The position numbers and the translations under genes are program-made. Source: Myxococcales bacterium UBA1238 (GTDB lineage: Bacteria; Myxococcota_A; Bradymonadia; UBA7976; UBA1532). Taken from it: DNA of 31,666 bases. The stretch's first letter is position 1; every line of letters begins with the position of its first letter. Of this stretch, positions 1-6,591 are shown piece after piece. The stretch covers positions 64,307-95,972 of the forward strand of contig DBWM01000040.1 in assembly GCA_002309015.1 (NCBI GenBank), in the 5' to 3' direction. A model generated the notes under the pieces. That model did not search any database, had not been told where the DNA came from, and worked only from the letters and a program-made list of their open reading frames with translations.

Positions 1-74
1 GATGATTCGGGGTTTGAGTGGGTGAGAGATCGTTTTTATTTGAGACATTCCGATGTTTTCATAGATCCCTTTTG

Positions 75-129
75 CAGGGAGATGGAGAAACCCCTCGTTC
101 CGAACGAGCGGTTTCTCCACCTACCTGCA
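75..129. repeat. 55-nt palindrome, GCAGGG family, copy 1
   Basis: The left arm (GCAGGGAGATGGAGAAAC...) is complementary to the right arm (...GTTTCTCCACCTACCTGC), with CTCGTTC/GAACGAG at the centre. It is preceded by CCCTTTT. The outer architecture is the same as at 899-950, while the interior differs. Confidence 0.75.
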
Positions 130-257
130 CCCTCCGCTCTTCCGCCGTACGGCCGGGGGCTCAATACCTTGGTGATTGGACGGTCGATCGGATATCGCCC
201 CCTGGACCCGAGGGCGTTTATAGGTGTTAGTGACTGTTTAGACCGAAGATCATGCAA

Positions 258-302
258 GGGCCCAGATTCTCGCTCGCGTCGCTCGCGAGAAGGGCTGGGC
301 CC
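258..302. repeat. 45-nt palindrome, GGCCCAG family, copy 1
   Basis: GGGCCCAG at the left pairs with CTGGGCCC at the right, with TTCTCGC/GCGAGAA further in. A copy in the opposite orientation with about three differences in 43 nt lies at 727-769. Confidence 0.7.
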
Positions 303-550
303 CCGAGGGGCTTGGTGAATGTTTGGAGGGTCGAAATTGGGGGATCTTTTGGTTCTCAACTCGAAGAAAGCTCGGGTAAGCCTCTGAATAAGGGTAATTC
401 ACCGAATTTAAACGTGTTGAGCCTCAAAGAATTCCCCAAGCCAAGACGATCGAAAGCCGTCCTCGTAGGTGTTGACGGCTCTCGAGAAGCGCGAGACAGA
501 AGGGGAGCCATAAATTCCAGGTAAGCCTTCGAGAGAAAGCAAAGAAGGCC

Positions 551-634
551 CACTGAATAAAGGTAAACTCTCGAGAGAACCCAACGAATCTCCACTGAAT
601 AAAGGTAAACTCTCGAGAGAACCCAACGAAGCTC
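551..634. repeat. Two tandem copies of a 42-bp unit
   Basis: The units are 551-592 and 593-634 and differ at one base. Each contains CACTGAATAAAGGTAAAC followed by the palindrome CTCTCGAGAG. Related decayed pieces lie at about 381-400 (CTCTGAATAAGGGTAA) and 518-550. The pair sits close to the symmetry axis of the surrounding inverted-repeat mosaic. Confidence 0.85.
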
Positions 635-726
635 CACAAAATCAAAGTAATCCCACGAAACAAATCCCAATCCTTCTCCACAATCCCCGTCCCCAAACCC
701 TTCCGAGCACTCACCAGCCCCATGAG

Positions 727-769
727 GCCCAGCCCTTCTCACGAGCGAAGCGAGTGAGAATCTGGGCCG
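727..769. repeat. 43-nt palindrome, GGCCCAG family, copy 2 (inverted)
   Basis: The reverse complement of this segment matches 259-301 at about 40 of 43 positions. It forms a hairpin with GGCCCAG/CTGGGCC ends. Confidence 0.7.
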
Positions 770-898
770 GAAGTGATCTCCGATTTCAAACCGCCACTCC
801 TTCGAGGGATCTCTCTCGGGTCCAGGGGGCGACACCAGAAACACCCTTAAATCGAGATCCTCCAAGGAGCCCCCTGGTCGTTGTGGATGGGTTTGGGT

Positions 899-950
899 GC
901 AGGGATATAGGGAAGGCCCGCCCGAAAGCGGGTCTTCCCTGTGTCCCTGC
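899..950. repeat. 52-nt palindrome, GCAGGG family, copy 2
   Basis: The arms are GCAGGGATATAGGGAAG and CTTCCCTGTGTCCCTGC, with complementary CCCGC/GCGGG near the centre. It is followed by AAAAG, the mirror of the CTTTT before copy 1. Confidence 0.75.
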
Positions 951-973
951 AAAAGAGATCGAGTAAATAGAGA
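927..973 (+). repeat. 47-bp direct repeat, copy 1
   Basis: An identical 47-bp sequence recurs at 1054-1100, offset by 127 bp. It includes the right half of the GCAGGG palindrome plus the flank CAAAAGAGATCGAGTAAATA. Confidence 0.9.
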
Positions 974-1053
974 TAAACTCCCGGTAAGAAAGAGCTCCCC
1001 CACCCAAAGCAATCCCTCATCCGCCCCAAAACCACAGAGATCTCCCTATCGAC

Positions 1054-1100
1054 AGCGGGTCTTCCCTGTGTCCCTGCAAAAGAGATCGAGTAAATAGAGA
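1054..1100 (+). repeat. 47-bp direct repeat, copy 2
   Basis: Exact copy of 927-973. Only the right half of the palindrome is present here, because the expected left half upstream is missing. This points to a truncated or partly duplicated module. Confidence 0.9.
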
Positions 1101-1248
1101 GAATCCCTCAAAAAGAAAGTGATCCCCCACCCAAAACCATCGATAAAAAAAAACTTACAGACATCAGATAACGCATAAAAAACCGCTCACCCGCAGGGTA
1201 AAAAAAGCTCCCCACCCAACATCACCCCCCATCCACCCCTTTCTGAGC

Positions 1249-1271
1249 AAAAAAAAACCGCCTTCAGGCGG
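1249..1271 (-). terminator. Rho-independent terminator of the 1294-1827 gene
   Basis: Read on the minus strand, the hairpin CCGCC-TGAA-GGCGG (1258-1271) is followed by nine T residues (1249-1257). It lies just beyond the stop codon of the adjacent minus-strand gene. Confidence 0.85.
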
Positions 1272-1293
1272 TGATCAGCGCGCAAGCGCTCCT

Positions 1294-1827
1294 TTAAAAG
1301 TGATACCCGAACCCGAATTGACCTTGCATCCAGGAGTTATAGGCCTCGATGTTCACTGTTCCGATGTAGGAGACTTCGCCGGTGATGTAGAAATTGCTGT
1401 CGAGCATGTAATCGAAGCCGAAGCCCGCTTTTCCACCGATGCCATCGTTGAAAAATCCGACGCCCAGGTGGGGAACAAAGGCTAACTTCTGCTTGATGGG
1501 GATGAACCAGCGGTTGTTGATGAAGCAACCGCCCGAAACCGCGTTGTCGTAGACGCGGCCATCGTCGTTCAGCTGGAGGTAATTGAGCTGGAAGCTGGCG
1601 TAGAGGCCGTAATGGTGGAAGCGGTAGCCGGCATCGAGGAATCCGCCGTTGTGGAAGCCCTTGTATTCGCGGATGATGTCGTTTTCTTCCTTGGTTTTGT
1701 CGAGACCTGCGCCCCAGGAACCGCCGGCGCGCAAATCGAATCCGGGGGTGGTGAGCGCGATTTCGTCGTACGCGGAAGCGGTCAGGGGGGCGAGGGCGAG
1801 AGCGACCAGCAAAAATTTACGAAGCAT
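1294..1827 (-). CDS. Small outer-membrane beta-barrel protein (paralog A)
   Basis: A 177-residue secreted protein predicted to fold as an eight-strand-type outer-membrane beta-barrel (OMP_b-brl-like). The role is unknown; such proteins act as adhesins, small porins or structural outer-membrane proteins. The start chosen is the ATG opening a clear signal peptide (MLRKFLLVALALAPLTASA), preceded by AAAGGAATTCGAC; a longer upstream extension lacks support. Family marks shared with the four paralogs nearby are GFDLRAG after the signal, DAGYRF in an early strand, FIPI...LAFVPHLGVG in the middle, and a C-terminal strand ending in GYHF with terminal Phe, the usual outer-membrane assembly signal. A strong terminator follows it. 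It is the most diverged in its leader and stands apart from the main block. Confidence 0.85.
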   Translation of the reverse strand: MLRKFLLVALALAPLTASAYDEIALTTPGFDLRAGGSWGAGLDKTKEENDIIREYKGFHNGGFLDAGYRFHHYGLYASFQLNYLQLNDDGRVYDNAVSGGCFINNRWFIPIKQKLAFVPHLGVGFFNDGIGGKAGFGFDYMLDSNFYITGEVSYIGTVNIEAYNSWMQGQFGFGYHF

Positions 1828-1894
1828 GTCGAATTCCTTTCCCAAACGTGAGGGGATTTTCAAAGCAAACCTTTTGCTGCAATGTGAAGCTGGC

Positions 1895-1923
1895 ATCCTA
1901 ATCTGCTTGTAAATTGGGATCAA
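1895..1923 (-). promoter_or_regulatory. Candidate sigma70 promoter for the 1294-1827 gene
   Basis: On the minus strand TTGATC (1918-1923) is separated by 17 bp from TAGGAT (1895-1900). This places the start of transcription about 60 nt upstream of the ATG at 1827. It is based on sequence match only. Confidence 0.45.
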
Positions 1924-2427
1924 GTTGGGTGGAAAATATCTTGATCTTTTAAATCCTGGTGAACCGCATGATGGCGATCGAGCGAAGTTTTTGAGGGAAA
2001 TGCGGGTAAGGACCCGAAATCCATCGGATGAACGGTGGGGATTTGCTGATGATCAGGGAGATCGAGGAGAAGAACTGCGGGTGAATGCAGCAGACGGCTT
2101 TAAAAAATGGGGTGAATTGGGGTGAACGCTGAAATGATCGGGCTGAAAATCGGATGGATCGAGGGTCGATCGATCGTGGAGCGGTGATCACTGGATGGTT
2201 TTCGATCGGGTGTATGCGCAGACCCAAATCCATCCGCTGGACGCCCTCTGTTTTTGAGAGTGAATCAGTTTCGATAGACTCAACGCGGCTCTGGCGCTCT
2301 GCAAAAAAACTTTGATGCGGATGATCGGCAAAAATGTAAAAAAAAAGAGCCGATTTCGCTTGCATCGTTTGGGATCTTTTTTGAAAATAACCCCGCATTT
2401 GGCCCTTGAATGAAAGGATGGTGCATC
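1924..2427. other. Divergent intergenic region, 504 bp
   Basis: This lies between a minus-strand barrel gene and the plus-strand helical-protein gene. It contains two or three CATCGGATG-type dyads (2022-2030, 2149-2156, a degenerate one near 2228) and a cluster of GATCG words near 2155-2175. A weak plus-strand promoter could be TTGCAT at 2360-2365 with GAAAAT at 2383-2388. No gene seen. Confidence 0.5.
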
Positions 2428-3219
2428 ATGGGCGATAAGGTGGAGCCAGTCAATCTGGCAACGATGGTCAACGAAGTCCTCAGCGAGTACATGGGCGACG
2501 TCGTCGAGTTCCTGAAAGACAGCGCAGAGCGCGATGCAGGCGAAGCTCTGGAGAAGGATCTCCAGGTTTTCAGGTCGCTGATCCGTAAGAAGGATTCCCC
2601 AGCCAGCCAAAACCTGAAGGCCGTCGATCGCATCGTCGACAAAACCTGGCGCGGTACCCGCAATCAGATCAAGCTGAGCTGCGAATGTCCCGATCCGAAG
2701 GTGAACAGCGCTGCCCAGGAAGTCTGGAACGTCATTTCGAGCGTGCCCGATCCGACCGGCAAGCATTACGACCTGCAATACGGCATTTTAACGGTGTTGC
2801 TCGACAAGGTTGAGGCCCTGGGCGAGGAGAAACTCCGGGATGCTCTCGCATTTTACTGGGTGAAATCCCTTCGCGAAGGGGTCGATCGCTATCACAACGT
2901 CAAGCAGGAGAAGATGCGCGACTCCGCCCGCCAGGAAGTGGGCATCACCAAGAAAGCGCGCCAGATCCTCTGCGCGAACTACCAGAAACTGATCGATCGC
3001 CTGAACGCGATCATCATCCTCCATCCCGACGACGCCCACGCAGAATTGAACGCCGCCCTCAACCAGGCGATCCAAAACCGCAGGCTGACGCTCAAGCTGA
3101 CGAAGAAAAAGAAGAAGAAGGGCGAAGAAGACGGCGCTGCCGAAGCCAAAGCCCAGACCGAGGCTCCGATCGAGGTTGCCCCCGAAGAGGATCCCCTGGC
3201 TGAATCCGAAGAAGCCTGA
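2428..3219 (+). CDS. Helical cytoplasmic protein, paralog of the 7726-8451 product
   Basis: A 263-residue protein of no family I can name. It has no signal peptide or membrane segment, is rich in predicted helix, and ends in a highly charged tail (a run of Lys near 230, then Glu/Ala-rich). It shares its whole length with the product of 7726-8451, including VD.IVD..WRGT.NQ.KLS, DPT...YD.QYG and RLNAI.ILHPDD.HAELNA, so the two are paralogs. The ATG at 2428 was chosen because AAAGGATG lies at the right distance and the MG start matches the paralog; an ATG six codons upstream is less likely. Both paralogs lie divergent from a barrel gene. The conserved HPDD...AELNA block is a possible active or binding site, which is speculation. 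Confidence 0.85.
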   Translation: MGDKVEPVNLATMVNEVLSEYMGDVVEFLKDSAERDAGEALEKDLQVFRSLIRKKDSPASQNLKAVDRIVDKTWRGTRNQIKLSCECPDPKVNSAAQEVWNVISSVPDPTGKHYDLQYGILTVLLDKVEALGEEKLRDALAFYWVKSLREGVDRYHNVKQEKMRDSARQEVGITKKARQILCANYQKLIDRLNAIIILHPDDAHAELNAALNQAIQNRRLTLKLTKKKKKKGEEDGAAEAKAQTEAPIEVAPEEDPLAESEEA

Positions 3220-3370
3220 TCGAAGTCAGACAAAACCCGCATCTCAGCCCTGAACCCGCCTTTCCAAAGCCTCAAATCCCAAATCCTGCCGCATTTTTCA
3301 TCAATCAGCGAAAGCAAAAGCCCTGTTTTGCAGGAGGAGCGCCTGTTTCTGTCGGAGCAGACCCGCTGAT

Positions 3371-3597
3371 CATCGGATGGTTTGCGGAGGATGGCGTTCA
3401 ACGGTTCACAATCATCCGATGAATGATGGATGGATTGGAGGGCATACCCGCATTCAGCGGATGGTTGGGTGATTTCATTTGAGATTGGGCCAAAATCATC
3501 GGATAGATCAGGATCTGTTTTCTTAATGAACCGCGATCTATCCGATGAACGAGCCATGATCGGAATCTGAGACCAAAATTTTCAGCCTGAGAGATGG
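3371..3597. repeat. Cluster of CATCSGATG dyads
   Basis: Copies occur at 3371-3380, 3413-3421, 3455-3464 (CAGCGGATGG), 3497-3506 and 3538-3547. The core CATC-S-GATG is itself an interrupted palindrome. The segment is part of a longer duplicated stretch that recurs at about 5116-5381. Confidence 0.75.
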
Positions 3598-3618
3598 AAA
3601 AGACGCTCGCGAGAGCGC
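3598..3618 (-). terminator. Terminator of the 3641-4189 gene
   Basis: On the minus strand a hairpin CGCTC-TCGC-GAGCG (3604-3617) is followed by a short T run (3598-3601). The equivalent site after the paralog at 5425 has a better stem. Confidence 0.6.
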
Positions 3619-3640
3619 ATTCAGACGGAGAGAGGGACGA

Positions 3641-4189
3641 TTAAAAACGGTATCCGATGCCCAGCTGGGTCTGTATGCCTGGACCATTATCAATCACACT
3701 CTCTCGTCTGAGGTAAGAGGCTTCAGCGGTGAGAAAAAGATGATCGGTCAGCTGATAATCGACACCTCCGCCGACCCTAAAGGCGATCAGGAACCAGTAA
3801 TTCATACCTAACCCTATATGCGGAACGAAGGCCAGCTGATCGGTGATCGGTATAAAGAGGCGGCTGACCAGCGCCAGCTCTCGACTCAGGCCTTCTGGAT
3901 TGCCGATGTCATACTTTCCTTCCGCACTCAGGTTGGTGATCGCATAGCCGAGCTTGGCGTCCAGGTAAAAACCGATGTATTTAAACCGATATCCAGCATC
4001 TAAAAAGCCGTCTAACTCGGTTATATTGTAGTCGTAATGGTAGCCTTCGTGGTCGTATTTGTATTCTCCATAAGCAAACGAAGCTCCGCCCCGAAGCTCG
4101 AATCCGGAATCCATGACTGAAGGCTCAGCAAACGCCGGCTGATTCAGGGCAGCAAGGGCGAGGGAAACGGTTAAAAATCTGCGTAACAT
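3641..4189 (-). CDS. Small outer-membrane beta-barrel protein (paralog B)
   Basis: A 182-residue secreted protein with signal peptide MLRRFLTVSLALAALNQPAFA, cleaved before EPSVMD. The start is the ATG after AAAGGATCCGCC, identical in position to paralogs C and D. The mature part carries GFELRGG, DAGYRFKYIGFYL, LFIPI.DQLAFVPHIGLG and a final strand ending GYRF with terminal Phe, as expected for an outer-membrane beta-barrel. It is closest to paralog D (5425-5970), and the similarity continues into the 3' flank and terminator, so they are products of a recent segmental duplication. Function unknown; no loop motif identifies a ligand. Confidence 0.87.
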   Translation of the reverse strand: MLRRFLTVSLALAALNQPAFAEPSVMDSGFELRGGASFAYGEYKYDHEGYHYDYNITELDGFLDAGYRFKYIGFYLDAKLGYAITNLSAEGKYDIGNPEGLSRELALVSRLFIPITDQLAFVPHIGLGMNYWFLIAFRVGGGVDYQLTDHLFLTAEASYLRRESVIDNGPGIQTQLGIGYRF

Positions 4190-4320
4190 GGCGGATCCTT
4201 TCTGTAAAACGCCATCACATCGGATGGATGATGGTTGAATGGAAGGATAAAGCGCAGCTTGTTGGATGGATGAAGGTTTAATCGCCATCTTAACCCAAAA
4301 TGATCCGCTTGATGTCAAAA

Positions 4321-4345
4321 GATCTGCTCACGAGAGCGCTTTTAT
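4321..4345 (-). terminator. Weak terminator of the 4362-4955 gene
   Basis: The minus-strand hairpin GCTC-TCGT-GAGC (4326-4337) is followed by AGATCTTTTG. It occupies the same place as the terminators of paralogs B and D, but the stem has decayed. Confidence 0.35.
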
Positions 4346-4361
4346 GCGGAGAGGGGAACGA

Positions 4362-4955
4362 TCAAAAATGGTATGCGAGGCCGAGTTTGGCCTGCAAGGC
4401 ATGTCCAATTTCTTCAAAGATGAAATCGGCTCTAAAGAGATAGTCGATTTCACCCATCATGAAGATGCTATCGGTGATCTTAAAATCGATGCCTGCGCCT
4501 GCCTGAGCCTGAAGATAGATAAAGTCGAACGATTCATCTCCGCCCACATTGTCGGAGGATTGGCCAAGTCCCACGTTGGGCACCAAAACGAAGTCGGAGT
4601 TGATCGGTACAAAGAAGCGTCCCATGAGCATGAGATCGAAGGCCATACCCTCAAGTTCATCTTCGAAGTAAAAGAAATGATCATTTTCTCCCGGTTTTTG
4701 GCGTTCCCGATGGGTTAACGTGCCGTCCAGGTAAAGGCCAAAGGATTGAAAGCGGTAGCCAACCGACAAAAAGCCGCCCAAATCGGTCAGGCCGTAGTTG
4801 TGATCGAACGTGTCATGGTCGTGATGCATGGAGGCATAATCAAACAGAGCGCCGGCCCGCAGCTCAAAACCGGGGTTCTGGGCGATGTCTTCGGCCAATG
4901 CCGGGCTGCTCAGGGCTGCAAGGGCGAGGGAAACGGTTAAAAATCTGCGTAACAT
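4362..4955 (-). CDS. Small outer-membrane beta-barrel protein (paralog C)
   Basis: A 197-residue protein with signal peptide MLRRFLTVSLALAALSSPALA followed by EDIAQNPGFELRAGALF. The leader, ribosome site and 5' untranslated region match those of paralogs B and D almost base for base, but the mature part has diverged strongly: GYRFQSFGLYL, FFVPINSDFVLVPNVGLG and a terminal strand ending LAYHF. It has longer acidic, Met/Asp-rich segments than the others, probably exposed loops. Predicted outer-membrane beta-barrel of unknown role. The contrast between a conserved leader and a diverged body suggests gene conversion of the 5' end or selection on the exposed surface. Confidence 0.87.
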   Translation of the reverse strand: MLRRFLTVSLALAALSSPALAEDIAQNPGFELRAGALFDYASMHHDHDTFDHNYGLTDLGGFLSVGYRFQSFGLYLDGTLTHRERQKPGENDHFFYFEDELEGMAFDLMLMGRFFVPINSDFVLVPNVGLGQSSDNVGGDESFDFIYLQAQAGAGIDFKITDSIFMMGEIDYLFRADFIFEEIGHALQAKLGLAYHF

Positions 4956-5029
4956 GGCGGATCCTTTCTGTAAAAATCCATAAAACCAGCTGGATGAACG
5001 CTCATTTCATCCCAAACGGCGCGCAGAAT

Positions 5030-5041
5030 AGCGATTTCGCT
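5030..5041. promoter_or_regulatory. AGCGATTTCGCT palindrome at the candidate promoter of paralog C
   Basis: This is a 12-bp palindrome with a 2-bp centre (AGCGA/TCGCT). On the minus strand a possible promoter TTGCTT-18 bp-TATTCT overlaps it. The corresponding site upstream of paralog D (6045-6056) differs at the last base. Confidence 0.35.
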
Positions 5042-5082
5042 CGCTTGGAAGCAAGGCGAAGGCGCAGTTTTTTCATTTTTTG

Positions 5083-5110
5083 CGTATCGATTTGTGCGCA
5101 AAGCGATACG
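5083..5110. promoter_or_regulatory. 28-bp dyad upstream of paralog C
   Basis: CGTATCG and CGATACG form perfect outer arms around TTTGTGCGCAAA, itself nearly palindromic. It is conserved about 130-155 bp upstream of two barrel genes (see 6099-6126), so it is a candidate operator or upstream regulatory site. Confidence 0.5.
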
Positions 5111-5115
5111 TCGCG

Positions 5116-5381
5116 AGGATGGTTTGCGGAGGATGGTATTCAAAAGGTCAGATCCATCCGATGAATGACGGATTTGTTGGCGGGCATACCAGCATTCAGC
5201 GGATGGTTGGTGGATTTCATCTGAGATCGAGTCAAAACCATCGGATGATTGAGGGTGATCCAAATATTGAACCCAAAAATCATCGGATGGATTAGGGTCT
5301 GCTTGCTCAATGAACCGCGATCCATCCAATGATCGAGCCATGATCGGGATCTGAGACCCAAATTTTCAGCCTGAGAGATGG
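5116..5381. repeat. Second cluster of CATCSGATG dyads
   Basis: Copies lie at 5155-5163, 5197-5206 (CAGCGGATGG), 5239-5248, 5281-5290 and a degenerate one at 5322-5333. Order, spacing and orientation follow those of 3371-3597, showing that the intergenic spacer was duplicated together with the barrel gene. No gene seen. Confidence 0.75.
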
Positions 5382-5403
5382 AAAAGGCGCTCATGAGAGC
5401 GCC
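5382..5403 (-). terminator. Terminator of the 5425-5970 gene
   Basis: The minus-strand hairpin GGCGCTC-TCAT-GAGCGCC (5386-5403) has a perfect 7-bp stem and is followed by TTTTCC. Confidence 0.75.
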
Positions 5404-5424
5404 TTCAGACGGGGAGAGGGGCGA

Positions 5425-5970
5425 TTAAAAACGGTATCCGACGCCCAACTGGGTCTGTACGCCGGGACCAGAATCATCAACCCAGGCTTTTAAGGTGTAG
5501 GAGACTTCAGCGGTGAGGAAAAGATGATCGGTCAGCTGATAATCGAACCCTCCACCGGCCTTAAAACCAAAAAAGAACCATCCGACAAGACCTGCCCCCA
5601 CATGCGGAACGAAGGCCAGCTGATCGATGATCGGTATAAAGAGGCGGGTGATCAGCATATAATCTAAGGTCCGTCCTTCTTTACCGATGTCATCCTTTCC
5701 TTCAGCGCTTAAATTGTTGCTCGCATAGACGAGATCGGTGTCCAGATAAAAACCGATGTATTTAAACCGATAGCCAGCCTCTAAAAAGCCGCCAATTTCG
5801 GTCATATTGTAGTCGTAATGGTGGCCTTCGTGGTCGTATTTGTAGTCGCCATAATTAAACAAAGCTCCGCCTCGAAGCTCGAATCCGGAATCCATGACTA
5901 AAGGCTCGGCAAACGCCGGCTGACTCAGGGCTGCAAGGGCGAGGGAAACGGTTAAAAATCTGCTGAACAT
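5425..5970 (-). CDS. Small outer-membrane beta-barrel protein (paralog D)
   Basis: A 181-residue secreted protein with signal peptide MFSRFLTVSLALAALSQPAFA, then EPLVMDSGFELRGG. It shares most of its length with paralog B: YKYDHEG.HYDYN, EAGYRFKYIGFYL, LFIPI.DQLAFVPHVGAG and a C-terminal strand ending GVGYRF. The terminal Phe and alternating hydrophobic pattern fit an outer-membrane beta-barrel. The ATG follows AAAGGATCCGCC. Differences from B cluster in a few segments that probably form loops (for example the stretch after GLVGWFFFGF). Function unknown. Confidence 0.87.
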   Translation of the reverse strand: MFSRFLTVSLALAALSQPAFAEPLVMDSGFELRGGALFNYGDYKYDHEGHHYDYNMTEIGGFLEAGYRFKYIGFYLDTDLVYASNNLSAEGKDDIGKEGRTLDYMLITRLFIPIIDQLAFVPHVGAGLVGWFFFGFKAGGGFDYQLTDHLFLTAEVSYTLKAWVDDSGPGVQTQLGVGYRF

Positions 5971-6098
5971 GGCGGATCCTTTCTGTAAAAATCCAAAAAA
6001 ACGGCTGGATGAACGCTCAATTCATCCCAAACGGCGCGCACGATAGCGATTTCGCCCGCTTGGGCGCAAGGCGGGGTTGCAGTTTGTTCATTTTTTTG

Positions 6099-6126
6099 CG
6101 TATCAATTTGTGCGCAAATCGATACG
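6099..6126. promoter_or_regulatory. 28-bp dyad upstream of paralog D
   Basis: This is a copy of the 5083-5110 dyad with CGTATC/GATACG arms around the same TTTGTGCGCAAA core. It lies in a region (5971-6133) that parallels the upstream region of paralog C (4956-5118). Confidence 0.5.
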
Positions 6127-6236
6127 TCGTGAGGATGTGAAAGGGATCCGAAGGGAAGATGCGGCGTCGATGGCAGCAGCGGCGAAGTCTGAAGGTGAAA
6201 TGGGTGGGAGGGTGAGCCAAAGGGGCTTTATTTTGA

Positions 6237-6504
6237 TTGAGGGAGTCCCCTTCCGGCCGCTGCGCGGTCACCAACAACTGCGGGGACGGCTGGGATCCTG
6301 GTGATTTCGGGAGATTCCTTGAGGCTCTATTTCTCCTCTCTCGAAGCATTGCTTTGGAGTGCTTACACGAAACATCTTCACAATGCTACGAGATCTACAG
6401 TTTGAGCCTTAAGGAATCTCCCGAAGCGAAGAAAACATAAAGCTGTCCCCGCAGGTGTTGGTGGCATCCGCGCAGCGGATGACGGAAGGGGAGGTGTAAC
6501 TCAA
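6237..6504. repeat. 268-bp long imperfect palindrome (MITE-like)
   Basis: The outer arms (about 6243-6291 and 6441-6493) are complementary over about 50 bp, with CCCCTTCCG / CGGAAGGGG and GCGGGGAC-type blocks. A second pair lies inside: CGGGAGATTCCTTGAGGCTC at 6308-6327 against 6404-6423, 19 of 20 bases. A third pair around CGAAGCATTG / CAATGCTACG sits near the centre. Ends TTGAG / CTCAA can be added. It contains no gene. I see no clear target-site duplication, so mobile origin is an inference. The remainder of the 5971-6591 interval holds the upstream region of paralog D. Confidence 0.7.
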
Positions 6505-6591
6505 AGGGATGCTTCGAGATGTGGGTCTGTTGATAGGAGAGGGATCCGATCTCTTTACTCATCGAACTCGACTTTCAGCGTATGGATCCCT

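Larger units (their letters stand above)
1..1140. repeat. Composite inverted-repeat mosaic, no gene
   Basis: This stretch has open frames on both strands but none has a ribosome site, domain or codon pattern that supports a gene. It is built from repeated modules. On the left the order is a GCAGGG-ended palindrome (75-129), a GCCCCCTGGACCCGAG block (about 196-211) and a GGCCCAG-ended palindrome (258-302). On the right the same modules recur in mirror order and opposite orientation: 727-769, about 815-835 and 899-950. The flanks outside the first palindrome also match in inverted form (1-74 against about 951-1030 and again 1078-1140). The axis of symmetry is near 512. The module at position 1 may continue beyond the window edge. 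It could be a non-autonomous mobile element, a decayed insertion or a structured RNA locus; I cannot tell which. Confidence 0.7.

Noticed and set aside
551..634. CRISPR array
   Set aside because: Only two units that abut with a 4-bp link. There are no spacers of normal length and no cas genes in the window.
356..1012. Open frame of 218 codons on the minus strand in the repeat region
   Set aside because: It runs through inverted and tandem repeats. The repeated PLFSG.SLGSLE-type peptides come from the 42-bp repeats, several frames are open on both strands, and there is no ribosome site or homology.
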